A stretch of DNA of 64,000 nucleotides from Rutpela maculata (GCA_936432065.2 OW386286.2:266123987-266187986), one strand, 5' to 3'. Positions 21,050 to 33,239 are shown, counted from the first letter of the stretch. Translations and numbers: made by a program. The notes: generated by a model not told the origin, from the letters alone.

Positions 21050-22150
21050 TTTTACGAAAATAATGAGCTTCATCCGACCTTTCTACCTAAGTGATTTTTA
21101 AATTTGTTGACTGCTCACGACAAGCCAGTGGATTTATATTCATTTTTTAAAAAACGCAAATCTTGGTATAGAGCTAAAGTTGCCAGTAATTCTAAGAACC
21201 AAGCTTCTAAGTAAACTTTGATAATAAAAATGGAAATATCTGGAATGTTTTCTCGTTCTGAAGCCGTTAACTGTAATTCATCTCGAAACAAACAATTTTT
21301 TAAAGTATAAATGGCTTTTGCCATCCATCGGGCAAAATGCATCGCTCCTGGAGCACGAAAGGATATATCTTGCGAAGAAACTTCTCCCAACACTATGAAT
21401 GATAAATTCCAGAAACTTCCTATAATCTTATCGGGGTTGACGTTCTAAATCTTCGAGAGTACGCCGTATAAAGTGGGAAATTTCACCTGTATTTTGTAGG
21501 TGGTCGCTGACATACAGGTCCTCAAACCCAGACTTGAAATATCCTTGATTAATTTGGGGCCATTCCTGTCGGAACCTTTTAAAAATTGGAACCAATGGAC
21601 CAGTTGTTACTTCAAATTTTTTCTCGAACGCCGCTCTAAGGACCAACTCGTAAACGCGTCTTTCCAGGAACTGTTCCAGTAGAACACAGGTGCCATTGAA
21701 AATTCCTGTATTTGTAGCTGTGGTATCGAAATATATAGCTTGCGTAATATTCTGGAATCCGCAATCGCAAAGGATTTCGTAAACTGCCATTGCTTGCGTC
21801 CTTCTGGTTGCAGATTGTAATGTGGGGACTCCTAATAGTTGCTCTCCAGCTTCACTAGTGACGACCACAGAAAGTCTATCTACAGCTTCCTTCCCGGTTA
21901 ATGATGCGGTAATTTCCCATCCAGTGAATAACGGCAAATTTCAGTTCACATTCCTTAAATGTTGCTTTTAGATTCTCGGCTCTTCTTTGCTCAAGCGCTT
22001 CCTGTAACTCCAAATCGAGGTTCTGTTAAGTACAATATCATTAAAGTTTTCTCCAAGAGTTTCTCTAGTAGCGAAAATCAGCCCAACGGCATCTCTATCG
22101 CTGATTATGCACTAGGATGGTCCTTAGCTATACTCGACGAAATTTTTTTC
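21050..22150 (-). pseudogene. Unnamed transposase-like protein family, pseudogene
   Basis: The minus strand reads from about 22150. The main frames are 21937-21428 (169 codons) and 21393-21115 (92 codons), joined by a frameshift near 21410. Landmarks are EQLLGVPTLQSATRRTQAMA, IYFDTTATNTGIFNGTC, ELVLRAAFEKKFEVTTGPL, PIFKRFRQEW and ISFRAPGAMHFARWMAKAIY. I recognise this as an uncharacterised family repeated in many animal genomes. The FDTTATNTG and E-L-V-L blocks suggest an RNase H-like fold, but that is inference. A CRHH-like motif normally expected before ELVL is lost here. Upstream coding debris continues to about 22150 with stops. Confidence 0.6.
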
Positions 22151-22154
22151 TTAC

Positions 22155-22255
22155 AATTTTTTCGACCTCACCCCCTAAAGTTTTTCCAATTATTTAGAAA
22201 ATGAAGTATACAAAATTTTAACTTGATCGAATAACGCTAACCGGTGCCTCAAGGC
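22155..22255 (+). repeat. Inverted partner of 25925-26030
   Basis: AATAACGCTAACCGGTGCCTC, written here in plus sense, reappears inverted near 25935-25960, together with the adjacent TTTAGAAAATGAA and TTTTTTCGACCTCA blocks. The pair could be arms of an element of about 3.9 kb or two separate copies. Confidence 0.6.
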
Positions 22256-22798
22256 AATTAAAATTCACCATCAGACGCAATTTTCATCTATTTTCAATAG
22301 TATCTCTGTTGATTACATCGAAATGTTATACATACATAATTGGAAGAAAATTTATTTTTAAAAAATGTCATTTCCTTGCATTTTTCTCATACATTTAATA
22401 GTTGAATAAGAATAATGAAGCTTTGGTTGGCACAAACAGGCACCAGAACATTCATGTTCTCGTTGAAATGCCAGAATACACGTTTTGTGTCCGATAAATT
22501 AATCGAATTAGCTTCTCCCTATTGTAAGGGATATATTATAGCAACACTGTATCTGTCGCGGTTGTCTGCTAGGCATACGACTTCAATAAACTCTTTTTCA
22601 TTGGTCGCTTTTTAACAACAACGATTCCCTGCGATATTGCCATCTGCTGTAGCTGAGGCTCGAACTCAATAAAAATAACAGCGGCACTAAACATCCATAC
22701 TCTAGCCAGGAACTCTCGAACCAGGAAACCCGTGGACTCAATGCCAATACGTAAGCACTGAACTACTGAGTTGGTTCAAGTTTCTTTCACCATTATTT
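22256..22798. other. Unassigned sequence
   Basis: Only a 66-codon plus-strand frame (22415-22615) without motifs. Confidence 0.35.
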
Positions 22799-22885
22799 GC
22801 CGTCTGATTTTCCATGAACCATTAACCGTTTTATGTGTCCTTTTCGGTTGATGTGGCCAAAAACATCATAGGATCGAAAGTCAGT
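22799..22885 (-). pseudogene. LINE C-terminal tail fragment
   Basis: The minus strand encodes DFRSYDVFGHINRKGHIKRL followed by MVHGKSDGK. The FGH-x-x-RK...GK-x-x-GK pattern is the C-terminal tail found in several insect LINE ORF2 proteins. Nothing else of the element remains. Confidence 0.6.
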
Positions 22886-23049
22886 AGTGAGATATAGCGG
22901 ACCTTCGATCGGCTTCAGTTGTTCGCAATTATGGTCACATATTACTGAATTCATCGGTCACGAGTCTTCACGACGACGCTGCTAAAATCTTTCTATTTAG
23001 AGATTTAACTAATCAAATTATCGGCAGTAAATTGCCATTTAGTAGACAA

Positions 23050-24420
23050 GTGAGTTTGAAGTTAGAAATTTCCTTTCGACATTTTTGTTAAGTTGGGTTA
23101 GGTCTGTCTATACAGCTGCGAATACTATCATTTTTCTTGGGAACGAGAACCATAGGGGCACACCATTCGGTGGGTTCATTAATAGGTTCGATAACCCGAT
23201 AACCCCTTTTAAACACATTTGGTCCAGTTCCCGTTTCAATGTTTCCTTCAAGGGTAAGGGAACGCTGACAGAAAATGGAACAGCATCTTTTTTAATCCTA
23301 ATTCTATATGGATGTTTTATATCTCCCATACCATGAAACAATTTTGGATATTTTCTACGAGGATCAAAGTTTTTATTATAGGAATTAACTTCAAACAGAC
23401 GTTGAACTAGCCCTAGTTTTTCAGATGCACGATAGCTTAACAAAGTTTGCCTTGCTCCCACAACAACATAAAAGTTTTCAGTAATATTCTTGTTTTTAAC
23501 CCCTACTTCTGCTGACAACACTTCAGCGACATTTAACTGGTTACCTCCAGGTCCGGTGATTAACATTTCTGAAGGTGAAAGTTTATACTGAGCGAAACAT
23601 GTACGAAATACAGATACGGGAAGTACGCTGACATCAGCACCAGTGTCAATTTTCACAGGTAAAGTTTTGTTAAAAATGTTTACATTAGTCTGCCATTTCA
23701 CAGTATCAGGGTTGGAGCATATTTCACCCACAAAAGCTTCACTATCAGAATCGTCCAGCACTACGGCACTAACCATTTTGGAATCAGATTTACTCAAACA
23801 AACCCGGGCATAGTGACCTTTATTTTTGCATTTTCCGCATACAGCATTGCGAGCAGGACAACCAGATTTTTGATGCACTTGGGAAAGTCCACACCACCTA
23901 CATGAAACTGTCTGTTTGTCCGTCTCTTTGTTCTTTTCCCACTTTTTATTTGTCCATTTATTATTTTTTTGAAAAACTCTATCAGCTGAACCAGACGCAC
24001 CACGAAAAGTTTCCTGTTGTTTCTTAACAGCTTCAGATTGTCGTGCTGCTTTTACAGTTTTATCCAGAGTCAAAACAGAGTCTAATTGTAATTTTTCCGA
24101 AAGTTTCTTATCTCTAATGCCCACCACTACTTGATCACGTACAGCTTCATCGAGAAACCCCACTGGAAAGTCACAATTCTGCGCACGAGAGTGTAATTGT
24201 GACTGCATTACACTTTCCCATTCCTCTTGATAACGGGTATGGAAACAGTACCTCTCATAAATTATATTTATTGATGGTACAAAATGTGTTTTAAACTTCC
24301 CTGATACTATTTCAAAATCACTGGCTTGATCAGCGGTCAACTTAAAAGACTGAAATACAGCTTCGGCCTGCGGCCCCAAATTTGTAAAAGCGTTTTGCAT
24401 ATTATTTGCGAAATAATAAT
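23050..24420 (-). pseudogene. Ty3/gypsy retrotransposon fragment: gag end, protease, start of RT
   Basis: A frame of 466 codons is open from 24508 to 23108. Recognisable Gag begins near 24420 (LGPQAEAVFQSFKL, KFKTHFVP, RDQVVVGIRDKKLSEKLQL). Two zinc knuckles follow near residues 200-240: CRWCG...H...C, then CGKCKNKGHYARVC. The aspartic protease has VKIDTGADVSVLP near residue 285 and a FYVVVG strand. The RT start, with VPLPLKETLKREL, is near residue 415. A frameshift follows at about 23175; the other frame shows PTEWCAPMVLVPKKN, and coding sequence stops near 23050. The Gag N-terminus, most of RT, RNase H, integrase and both LTRs are missing. No envelope gene is present. The first 30 or so codons of the open frame are probably not original. 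Confidence 0.85.
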
Positions 24421-24566
24421 ATTTTGGCAAAAACGTGTAATAAACATTGTCCAGAGGTAGAACCTTATAGAGATAGAGATGGAGATAGAGATGTCTATAA
24501 AAAAACATTTGAAATTACAGCTAAAAAAGAAGAGAACTTTTGAGGAAAATTAGATAAACTCTAATT

Positions 24567-24680
24567 TTTTGGTCACGTCAACCGAAGAGTGGACAACATA
24601 AAGCAGTTGATATTTCAGGAAAACGAGATAGCAAAAAGCGAAGAGATAATCCAGTCAACGAAGTTCAAAAAAGGCATTAG
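24567..24680 (+). pseudogene. LINE C-terminal tail fragment
   Basis: The plus strand encodes FFGHVNRRVDNIKQLIFQEN and then EIAKSEEIIQ. The start fits the FFGH-x-x-R tail of LINE ORF2 proteins; the later GKR-type part is altered. It abuts the gypsy fragment and the tandem repeat at 24679. Confidence 0.5.
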
Positions 24681-25045
24681 GGGAAATAATTCGCGTAGTG
24701 GCCAATTGTTCTACATTAGTCGGGGGGGCTCCTGAACAGCATACTAAAAGTCCTGACCGGTGGGGGGTGAGTGTAGTTTAAAGGTCCCCTTTTCATGTCT
24801 TTCTTGAATAACTTTACGAGATATAGAGGGTGGAAAAATATCGAATTTTTAAAAATCATGTTTTAATGGTATAAAATGAAAGTTTGATGTTAAATGAAGG
24901 CCGACTAGGGGAAATAATTCGTGTAGTGGCCAATTTTTGTACAGTTGTCGGGGGGGTGTCCTGAACAACATACTAAAAGTCCTGACCGGTAGGGGGTGTG
25001 CGGGGGTAGTTTAATGGTCCCATTTTCACGTCATTCTTTCTTTCC
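24679..25045 (+). repeat. Two direct copies of a 228-bp unit
   Basis: AGGGGAAATAATTCG starts at 24679 and again at 24907. Each is followed by GTAGTGGCCAATT, a GTCGGGGGGG run, CATACTAAAAGTCCTGACCG and a GTAGTTTAA-GGTCCC block. The second unit is cut short in the CATTCTTTC stretch. Confidence 0.85.
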
Positions 25046-25835
25046 TGCTTCACCGCTTAAAATGGAATGAGAAGATGTTTTTAAAGATCCACCAAGCGAC
25101 TGCGTTGAGTGAGACTTAAATAAACACCGATATGCTGCGTTCCTAAAATCATCCACCAAGCCAAAACCTGGTCTAGCCTCACTGCCACCAACCAAAGTAG
25201 CTGCGCAACAACACTCTTTCAGAGTTTATTTGCAAAATTTCTTGTTACTTACAGCGGTTCGCTTACTTACTTACAGATACAGCAATAGCTCAACATCCCC
25301 GAACCAGTGGAGATGGACCCGAGGGGAAAATGGATCGCTAACCCCGGTTACCACCAAGGAACCAGTAGCTCCTGAAGCGATCTTTTGCTGATGTTCTACT
25401 GGGTGTGGGGGACGCTGTGGTTGCCGAAAAGCCGGCATTCCATGCTCAATGGTGTGCGGCACTTGCCATGATACGTGTACGAATGGTGCACCATTAGACG
25501 ACAATTTGGACGATGACGATGATGATTTTGCTGACTTTTAAAATGTTTAGATTTAAGATAATGTTCGTTTGTTATTAATAATACATTTTTTCTTTTAGTT
25601 TTAAATCCATTTAGTATTAAAATTTCATTTACGTCATTAAAACTCGACTGTTCTTTAATTCGCCATTTTTCCACCCTCTGTATTTCGTAAAGTATTGATC
25701 CTACATAAAAAATGAATAGGAACTTATTTGTAGAAAATTTTATCTATACTAATTTTGTATAAGAATACTTTTTCGCTAGAGGTCGTAGTTTTCGAGTTAT
25801 TCAAGAAAGACGTGAAAAGGGGACCTTTAAACTAA
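24776..25835. repeat. Inverted arms around 25 kb
   Basis: GTTTAAAGGTCCCCTTTTCA at 24776 returns inverted at 25833. TTACGAGATATAGAGGGTGG returns inverted near 25690-25670 with one insertion between the blocks. The arms enclose GC-richer sequence of unknown origin. This may be a foldback element whose left part was duplicated. Confidence 0.65.
25050..25666. other. GC-richer unassigned segment with overlapping open frames
   Basis: Minus-strand frames of 77 and 92 codons (25504-25271 and 25674-25396) overlap. The first includes FVHVSWQVPHTIEHGMPAFR. I recognise no family. It sits inside the inverted arms, so it may be internal sequence of that element. Confidence 0.35.
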
Positions 25836-25924
25836 CCCCCAACCCCACCCCGAAAATTTCGATATGATCAACCGGTAACGAGATACTTTTGGAAATAGGT
25901 GAAAACTGTGTATTTTAGTGACTT

Positions 25925-26030
25925 TTAATGGCCTTGAGGCACGGGTTAGCGTTATCCGATCGAGTTGAAATTTTGTATAGTTCATTTTTTAAATAATCGG
26001 AACCTCTTTCGGGGTTGAGATCGAAAAAAA
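25925..26030 (-). repeat. Inverted partner of 22155-22255
   Basis: The GAGGCACGGGTTAGCGTTAT block and the following TTCATTTTTTAAATAATCGG and GAGATCGAAAAAAA match the inverse of 22155-22255. Confidence 0.6.
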
Positions 26031-26034
26031 TCCA

Positions 26035-27525
26035 CCCTATTATGTATTTATCCAATACTGCCACTAACTTTGGTGTTAAAATTTGCCTGAGATTAAAAAA
26101 TAACACACTTAATGTTTATTAGATGGAAGTTTACTTCCACTGATGGCATGATCGCAATGTCCAAGCAGATAAACTCGATCATCATGACGCAAAGTAACTC
26201 CTGCCATATCGAAATTAAATTATTGAAAGTATTCAATGTAAAATCGCTGAATATCACAGTCACTCGTCACAATACAAGAGAAAGTGAGATGTGAGATACT
26301 TCTAAAGCCGTACTCTCTACCACAAGCCCTTCCATATGATTCACTGTTACTCCCTCTAGCAACGACCTTCCGCTTTCTTGGGAAAAAGGTTTGGTAAACT
26401 ATTATATATTAGTCTATTATGAGTTAACACCTACCTATTGTTTACTTCTTAAGAAAGCTCAATTTCACAATATGGGGCATTTCAAGAGAATCTTGGGGAT
26501 GCTTGCGGCACGTTTTCCCTTAACCGATTTGACTCAGATTTTCAAGAGATTACTTTTTTAGGAATTGGAACCATTGTGGAGGGTGCCGCAAACTAAATTC
26601 GATAATTTTTTTTGGTCAAGTATAAACAAGGGCCACCCTAAGCCACATACCTTCATCCAGTATTTAAGATTTATGTCGCTTCTTTCTGCTATCATAATTA
26701 TTGAAAAATGTTATTACCAGGCAACCGCGACAGATGGTGTGTTGTTGTCAGACGTACCAGTCAGCAAATGGAAGCCAACTAGAATGGTTCATGGGTCATA
26801 AAACGTCGGTTAAGACGTTGCGAAGAGGAAGAAGTTATATTAAATCATGTCTTTATTATTACCTTGCAAAAGTTTTTTTATCATCGCTGCATTTACTCGC
26901 TTCAGGCAACATAAGAAATTACTACTTTGTCTACAATTACTTATTTAATTAACTGCCCAACCCTTGTAAAAAGTGATACATATTCTCTTTAGATAATAAA
27001 TCATTAATAGATCGTTAAAGCTTGGCATCGAGATTTTTTTTACTTCTCATTGAATACAATTCTCAATTATATTTAAATAAAAAAACATATCGACTTGTGC
27101 ATTGTACAAGAATAATAACAATTAATAATAATTGTTATAAATTAATACAAATCAGTAAATGCATACATATTTCTACTGTAATTTAGAAATCGGATTGTGA
27201 AATATGCAGGAATTAATAAATCTATACTCAAGATAAAAAAATATAGAAAATTACATGCTGCTGATAATGGAGCGTAAAAGAAAAGATTTTTATCTAAGTG
27301 TTGTAATTTATATAATGAACTGGGTACTAGTTAATAGATAAAATGTATACATTGTTTGAGATAATAAGTAAAATGTGTATTGCTCGCTCACAATTGCGAT
27401 GTCAATCACTCATTCCTTGTTATATTTTTCAGAAATGTGTTCATTTGCTTAAACTGACTAACAATCGTCATAGTACAGTCAATTGAAGTTAAAACTGGGA
27501 AGTTACTATATTCACTTTCATAATA
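26035..27525. other. Unassigned AT-rich sequence
   Basis: Only short frames (up to 83 codons at 26701-26952) with no motif. Confidence 0.4.
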
Positions 27526-28529
27526 ATAACACAGCTACACACAAAAAAAGAAAAGTTCTGTGCAGCGGACCAAATTATATGGATTTGGTGTATTTTTCGA
27601 CGCTGAATCCGAATCCTTAGTCCAAAAAGGGATCAATCGTGTCAGTTTTGCTTTTTAGTCAAAAACATCCCTTAAAATGGTGTGAAAGTGTGAAAAATGG
27701 TAGATGTTCTGTAGTCGAGAAGAGAGAATATAAATTCGAACCATTTCTATGAATTAAACCGAAATCCGCCCTTATGGGGGGCGAAAACTACCACTAAAAC
27801 TCAAAAGACGCAGGTGGGTGTGAGTAACGTGTAAAAAGGCCAAATTTTTGTATCTCTTAGTGCAAAATATTTGACTCTGGTGCGACAACCAGCCATTACT
27901 CTCAAAGGGTAGAGACTCAACCCTATGGAGGGTTAAAACTACCCCCACCACTCATAGGTTTCAAAACAGGAAAAAAAATTGAGGCTTTTGTAATTTTAGG
28001 CAGGGTGAACAAATATGGAGTGAATTCGTTCTAACCACCGACACATAACTAGACTAGACTTGATGAAATGATGCATATAGGTGCTACTAAAATTCGGAAA
28101 GGGTCAAATACTTGTAGCTCATCGTGCCAAATATACAAATTTGGTACGACAACCACCCAATCTTAATAAGGTTGAAAATTACCCCTATTGGGGGGCGGGG
28201 GGTAAAACGGATGTAAGTAACGGATTAAGTAAGAAGTAACGGATTTCGTTACTTCTAATATCCTGGAACAAAAGGCATTTGTTTTTAGGCAGGGTAGACA
28301 AATATGGAGTAAATTCATATATTAAGCATTAATCAATTGGGTTTTATTTATTATACCATACCTGCTTATTCAACTGTTTATCTTAACATATATCAACTTA
28401 TCTATCTTTTAGTTTGTGTAAAGCTATTCTTTTTCCTATTTATATCATACTTTCGACCATCAATCCAAATACTTTCTTTTCTTATGATTTTTCTCTCTTA
28501 TCTTCAAAACGGAAACTTATTGTAAAGTT

Positions 28530-28850
28530 ATGGAACAGGGTCATCTCTTTCATCATCTCTTTGTCAACTATGATGTTTGCCCTGTGTACGATGCGATAGA
28601 TCTAAAACTTTGCTATAAATGTTGTGGCTTCAATCACTATGAGAAAACGTGCTCCAGTAACATTCTAGTTTGTCCAAAATGCTCACGTGTTCTCAACATT
28701 AAAGACTGCCCGGAATCTTCTACTCCTAGACGCATCAATTGTGTAAACATGATAATAATCATGTTGTATGGGATAGCACAAAATGTACTGTCTACAAAAA
28801 GAAACTTACACATCTTAGGGAAACATTATTTGATAGTAAATAGCAACTAA
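28530..28850 (+). pseudogene. LINE ORF1 C-terminal part with CCHC zinc knuckle
   Basis: The frame includes LCYKCCGFNHYEKTCSS and then LVCPKCSRV, a CxxC-x4-H-x4-C knuckle followed by the start of a second one. Upstream codons in another frame (28414-28530) appear to belong to the same protein, so a frameshift lies near 28530. In a working element this nucleic-acid-binding protein would package the RNA. The N-terminal part is absent, and the frame ends just before ORF2. Confidence 0.75.
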
Positions 28851-28862
28851 CTATGAGCGAGC

Positions 28863-31657
28863 TTGAACATTCTGGAAACTGTAAAAATACCTCAGGTAAA
28901 CTCTCATTTTTATTACCAAAATGTTCGCGGATTAAAAACCAAAATACACGAACTATTTAATGCATCAGTGTCATGTCACTTTTGCCTAATAGCTTTAACT
29001 GAAACATGGCTCGACTCAGGCGTGTTCGACTCTGAACTTTTTTCAAATGATTTTTGTGTTTTTAGGAGAGATCGTAATTTTGATCTTACTAACAAGAGCA
29101 GGGGTGGGGGTGTCTTATTAGCTATAAGGAAATCATATTCGGCCGTTATGCTAGATGTCAGTTCAATTTGCAATGTACTTCCTAATATTGATATGGTAGG
29201 AGTAAAACTTAGTCTGTCTCATCACTCGATTTTTGTACTTGTACTGTACGTTCCACCTAGTATTAATGCTGCTACTTATGAGACCCTTTTTGACATGATA
29301 ACAGCAAATATTTACTTTCTTAATGAAGATAAACTAATTATACTAGGTGACTTCAACATTCCGAGTTATGTAAATTATCTACATACCGCTGAAATTTCCA
29401 ACAGACATATTGGTTCACTCATAAATTTCTGTGAGTTCCTAGGCCTCAACTAGTACAATAAGGTATTAAATTCTAATGACAGACTTTTAGATTTGGTCCT
29501 AAGCAGATCCCAGGTAATGGTTAATCCGTCGGAAAACCATTTAGTCCCCGAAAACCCTCACTACCCATCTCTAGACTTAAGCTTTAGTTTAAAATCTGAT
29601 CATAATAGACATTTAAGCAACAAGAAATCATCCTTTAATTTTAAAAAAGCAGACTTTAATAAATTATATGATGACCTGTGCCATTATAGACTGGTCATAT
29701 TTGTCTAATCTTGGTAATGTTAATGAGGCCTGCACTCAACTTTACGATAAACTAAATTCTGTATTCCTACAAAGCGTTCCCAGGACAATTCCTAACAATT
29801 CATCATACCCTCCATGGTTTACTGGACCTATTATAAAAGATATTAAGCTGAAATCCCGTCTATGGAACTGGAAAATAATGAGGTGCACTATCTCAATCAA
29901 TTCAAAGCACTGCGATCCAAAGTAAAAAGGGACATTGAACTTGCTCATAAAACATACGTTCAAAACACAGAAACACATATTAAAACTAACCCAAACAACT
30001 TCTGGTCTTTTCTAAATACTATGAGAAATACAACTAGCATACCGAATTCGATGTATTACAACAATAATTCCTTAAATGATACTCAGAGCATTGTAGATGC
30101 ATTTGCCCAATTTTTTCAATCATCCTTTATCACATCATCCACTTATAACATAATCGAACATGAAACTGCAGGTAATGTTCCCCAACTTAATATTCCAACC
30201 ATTACCGAAAATGATGTTTTAAAAGCACTAAAAAAAATTCAAAAATAAACTCACGACAGGTCCCGATGGTATACCAGCTTTCTTATTAAGAGACTGTGCC
30301 TCCATGTTTGCACTACCACTTTCTATCATTTTTAATCTAGCACTGCAAACCACTACATTTCCCCAAATATGGACTCAATCAAAAACCTGTCCTGTTTTTA
30401 AAAAAGGTGATAAGACTAATATTGAAAATTACAGACCTATAGTTATCCCGTGTAATTTTGGCAAACTCTTTGAAATTGCCCTATATGATATAATCTCTTT
30501 TCATGTTAAATCTCAACTCTGCTATAGTCAACATGGGTTTTTAGCAGATAGATCTACAATTACCAACTTGGTAAGTGTTACACATTTCATCTCAAACACA
30601 CTGGATTTTGGTGGGCAAACAGATATAATTTATTCAGATCTGTCTAAAGCATTTGACAGGCTAGATCATGGGCTCCTACTGCAAAAGTTATCTGATTTTG
30701 GTTTGAGTCTGGACTTTCTAAGTTTCTTTGAGTCGTATCTTGGTAACAGAACGTTAAACGTGAAGTATCATGGGTTTTCATTTATTGAAGTGTTAGCGAC
30801 GTCAGGAGTTCCACAGGGTTCTGTTTTGGGCCCACTGTTATTTATAATATTTATCAGTGACATCTGCCATGATATCCAAAGTAATGTCCTCCTATACGCC
30901 GATGATCTTAAACTGTTTGCATCCATTAACTCCGAAGAAGACTGCCGTCGATTACAGCACGATCTCACAAAGATAAACTCATGCTGTGAAAATAATAGGC
31001 TATATATCAAAATGTAATGCGATGACTTTTACGAGAAGAAATAACTCTATAAACTTTTCCTACAAAATAGGCAATGATATGGTAACTAGATGCACTCAAT
31101 TCAAGGATCTTGGAGTCATCTTTGACTCAAAATTAACCTTTACTACCCACATAGATCACATAACTGCTAATGCCTACAGAAATCTAGGCTTTATTATGCG
31201 AAGCTCAAAGCATTTTAAAGATATTTTCACACTTTCTCTCCTATTTAATGCTCTTGTACGGCCAAAACTGGAATACGGTAGTATTGTCTGGAATCCACAA
31301 TACAATATTCATAACCTTAATTTGGAACGGGTTCAGAGAAGGCACGTTAAATATCTCTCCCTCAAAGCTGACGGAACTTATTCTCCCAGAGGTACGCCAC
31401 AATCTGACTTATTAGCTATATTTAATCTAAACGACTTAGTGATACGTAGGGTCTATTTTTCTGTTTTGTTCCTATACAAACTATTAACAAGTCAGATAGA
31501 CTGCCCGGATATTCTTAGTTCCATACATTTCAATGCCATCTTTTCAGACTCGCTCATACGCCCTATTCTACTTAGCTACGCCAAGAACAAATGTACTAAA
31601 ATCTTCTCCTATACACAATATGTGCTCCAACTATTTAAGGTATCAGTCGAACCTTGA
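28863..31657 (+). pseudogene. LINE ORF2: endonuclease and reverse transcriptase, broken
   Basis: The endonuclease runs 28863-29453 (YQNVRGLKTK, ALTETWLDSG, RGGGVLLAIRK, LGDFNIPS) and is cut by a TAG at 29451-29453. Reading then continues past frameshifts near 29690, 29865, 30245 and 31010. Reverse transcriptase motifs are good: SKTCPVFKKGDK, ENYRPI, QHGFLADRSTITNLV, YSDLSKAFDRLDH, GVPQGSVLGPLLF and intact LLYADDLKLFA at about 30890-30920. The tail at 31020-31657 includes LGVIFDSKLTF, LEYGSIVWNPQY and LERVQRRHVKYL. Catalytic residues survive, yet the frame breaks mean no complete protein. Start at 28863 is the first in-frame ATG before the endonuclease. Confidence 0.9.
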
Positions 31658-32958
31658 TATTTTTAATTGTAGCAATAATAACATAAAGCAATGTATTTTA
31701 AATCGTCACTCTTAAATTAACTTTTAGTTCCTACTACATCATTTGTCTAGTGTAAACTATCTGCTCACATTACTTAGTATTTTCCATTTTTAAGTTTATA
31801 AGAATTGTAAAATATCGCTGTAAAATATTTAGTTCTAAATTTGTACTCTGTACTATGTACATATTTTTTTCTTTTTGTATATTTCCTGCCCTGTAATTGG
31901 ATGCACATCTGTCTGGGCAGCTGTATTCATAAAATAAAAAAAATGAAATAAATAAATATCTTTTCCGTGGTTTTCTTTTCCTTTTTTTTTTAATCATAGC
32001 TATAGGATATATCTCTTCAGTGAGCATTTTTTTATCTATGTAAGCTATATACTTAAATTAACTAAACTTCCATCTACATATTTCCGTCCGTATGTGGGGG
32101 TAGTTTTTACCCCCCCCAATAGGGGCGATTTTCAACCTTATTAAAAAGATTGGGTGGTTGTCGTATCAGATTTATGTATTTGGCCCAATGAGCTACAAGT
32201 ATTTCACCCTTTCGGAATTTTAATAGCACCCATATGTAACATTTGAGCATGGGGGTAGCTCTTACCACCCTTCTAGTCTATATTCATGTATGGTGGTTGG
32301 AACGAATTTACTCCATATTTGTTCACCCTGTCTAAAACTACTAAAGCCTGAATTTTTTTTCCCGTTTTGAAATATATGAGGAGTGGGTGTAGTTTTAACC
32401 CTCCATGGGGTTGAGTCTCTACCCTTTGAGAGTAATGGCTGGTTGTCGCACCAGAGTAAAATATTTTGCACTAAGAGATACAAAAATTTGGCCCTTTTAC
32501 ATGTTATTTACACTCACCTGCGACTTTTGACTTTTTGTGGTAGTTTTCACCCCCCATAAGGGCGGATTCGGTTTAATTTATAGAAATAGCTTACTGTGGC
32601 TCGAATTTATATTCTCTACTCTCGACTACAAAACATTTACCATTTTTCACACTTCATTAAGAGTTATTACAATATTTCTATGATTTTACATCATTTTAAG
32701 GAATGTTTTTGACTAAAAAACAAAACTGACACGATAGGTCCTTTCTTGGACTACTAATTCGGATTCAGCTTCAAAAAATACACCAAATCCACATAATTTG
32801 GTCCGCTGCACAGAACTTTTTTTTTGTGGCTGTGTAATAAATAATCGGGTTCTTCGAGTTTCTCTTATAGAACCTATATAAACTTCAGATTGTTAATCAT
32901 ATTGCTCATCAAAAATAGTTAAAATAATCCGACGAACGTTGATTTTGCCCTATAATTT

Positions 32959-33234
32959 TTGCCGCAAAATTTCCATTGCATTTCTGTTACTATAATCGTT
33001 TTCACTGGCAACATTTTGATATCATTACGAACATTACATAATATTTATCTACAAGCTTCGCTTTTATCTACCTGGATTCTTGATTTATTCGCATGTATAA
33101 AGACTGCTTTTGTCGCCTACATGGCGATAAATATTATTTATGTTCCCACAATAACCAATATTTGTGGTAGTTCCTCAGAGAGCGCGATATGTTTATCTTC
33201 AATACTCGATGTTATCGTTATCTGCATTGGATAA
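32959..33234 (+). other. Hydrophobic 91-codon frame, unrecognised
   Basis: The product has several hydrophobic stretches (for example LLSTWILDLFACIKTAFVAY) and could hold two or three membrane segments. It sits just outside the foldback element. A fragment of a chemoreceptor-type exon crossed my mind, but there is no diagnostic motif, no visible splice sites and no neighbouring exon. Confidence 0.2.
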
Positions 33235-33239
33235 AATAT

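Larger units (their letters stand above)
28410..31965 (+). mobile_element. Jockey-superfamily LINE, nearly full length, 5'-truncated
   Basis: The order is: end of an ORF1 with zinc knuckles, AP-type endonuclease, reverse transcriptase, C-terminal region, then a 3' UTR ending in GAAATAAATAAATA near 31965. The exact 5' junction is hidden (between 28330 and 28410). Few stops and frameshifts suggest it is younger than the other LINE fragments here. Clade assignment (BS, Jockey or CR1-like) needs a tree. Confidence 0.85.
27530..32834. mobile_element. Foldback element with about 0.7-kb arms, split by a LINE
   Basis: Starting CACAGC at 27530, the left arm (to about 28230) matches the inverse of about 32080-32834, with shared landmarks GTTCTGTGCAGCGGACCAAA, TCCGCCCTTATGGGGG, GGTGCGACAACCAGCCATTA and AACAAATATGGAGT. 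Target duplication may be TAATAA (27524-27529 and 32835-32840), but the sequence there is too simple to be sure. The arms carry no coding frame. Between them lies a LINE of opposite nature, so the LINE probably entered the spacer of an existing foldback element. Weakly similar sequence lies at 58640-58830. Confidence 0.85.

Noticed and set aside
32959..33234. Chemoreceptor exon
   Set aside because: Only hydrophobicity supports it; no diagnostic motif, splice sites or further exons were seen. It is kept as an unrecognised frame.
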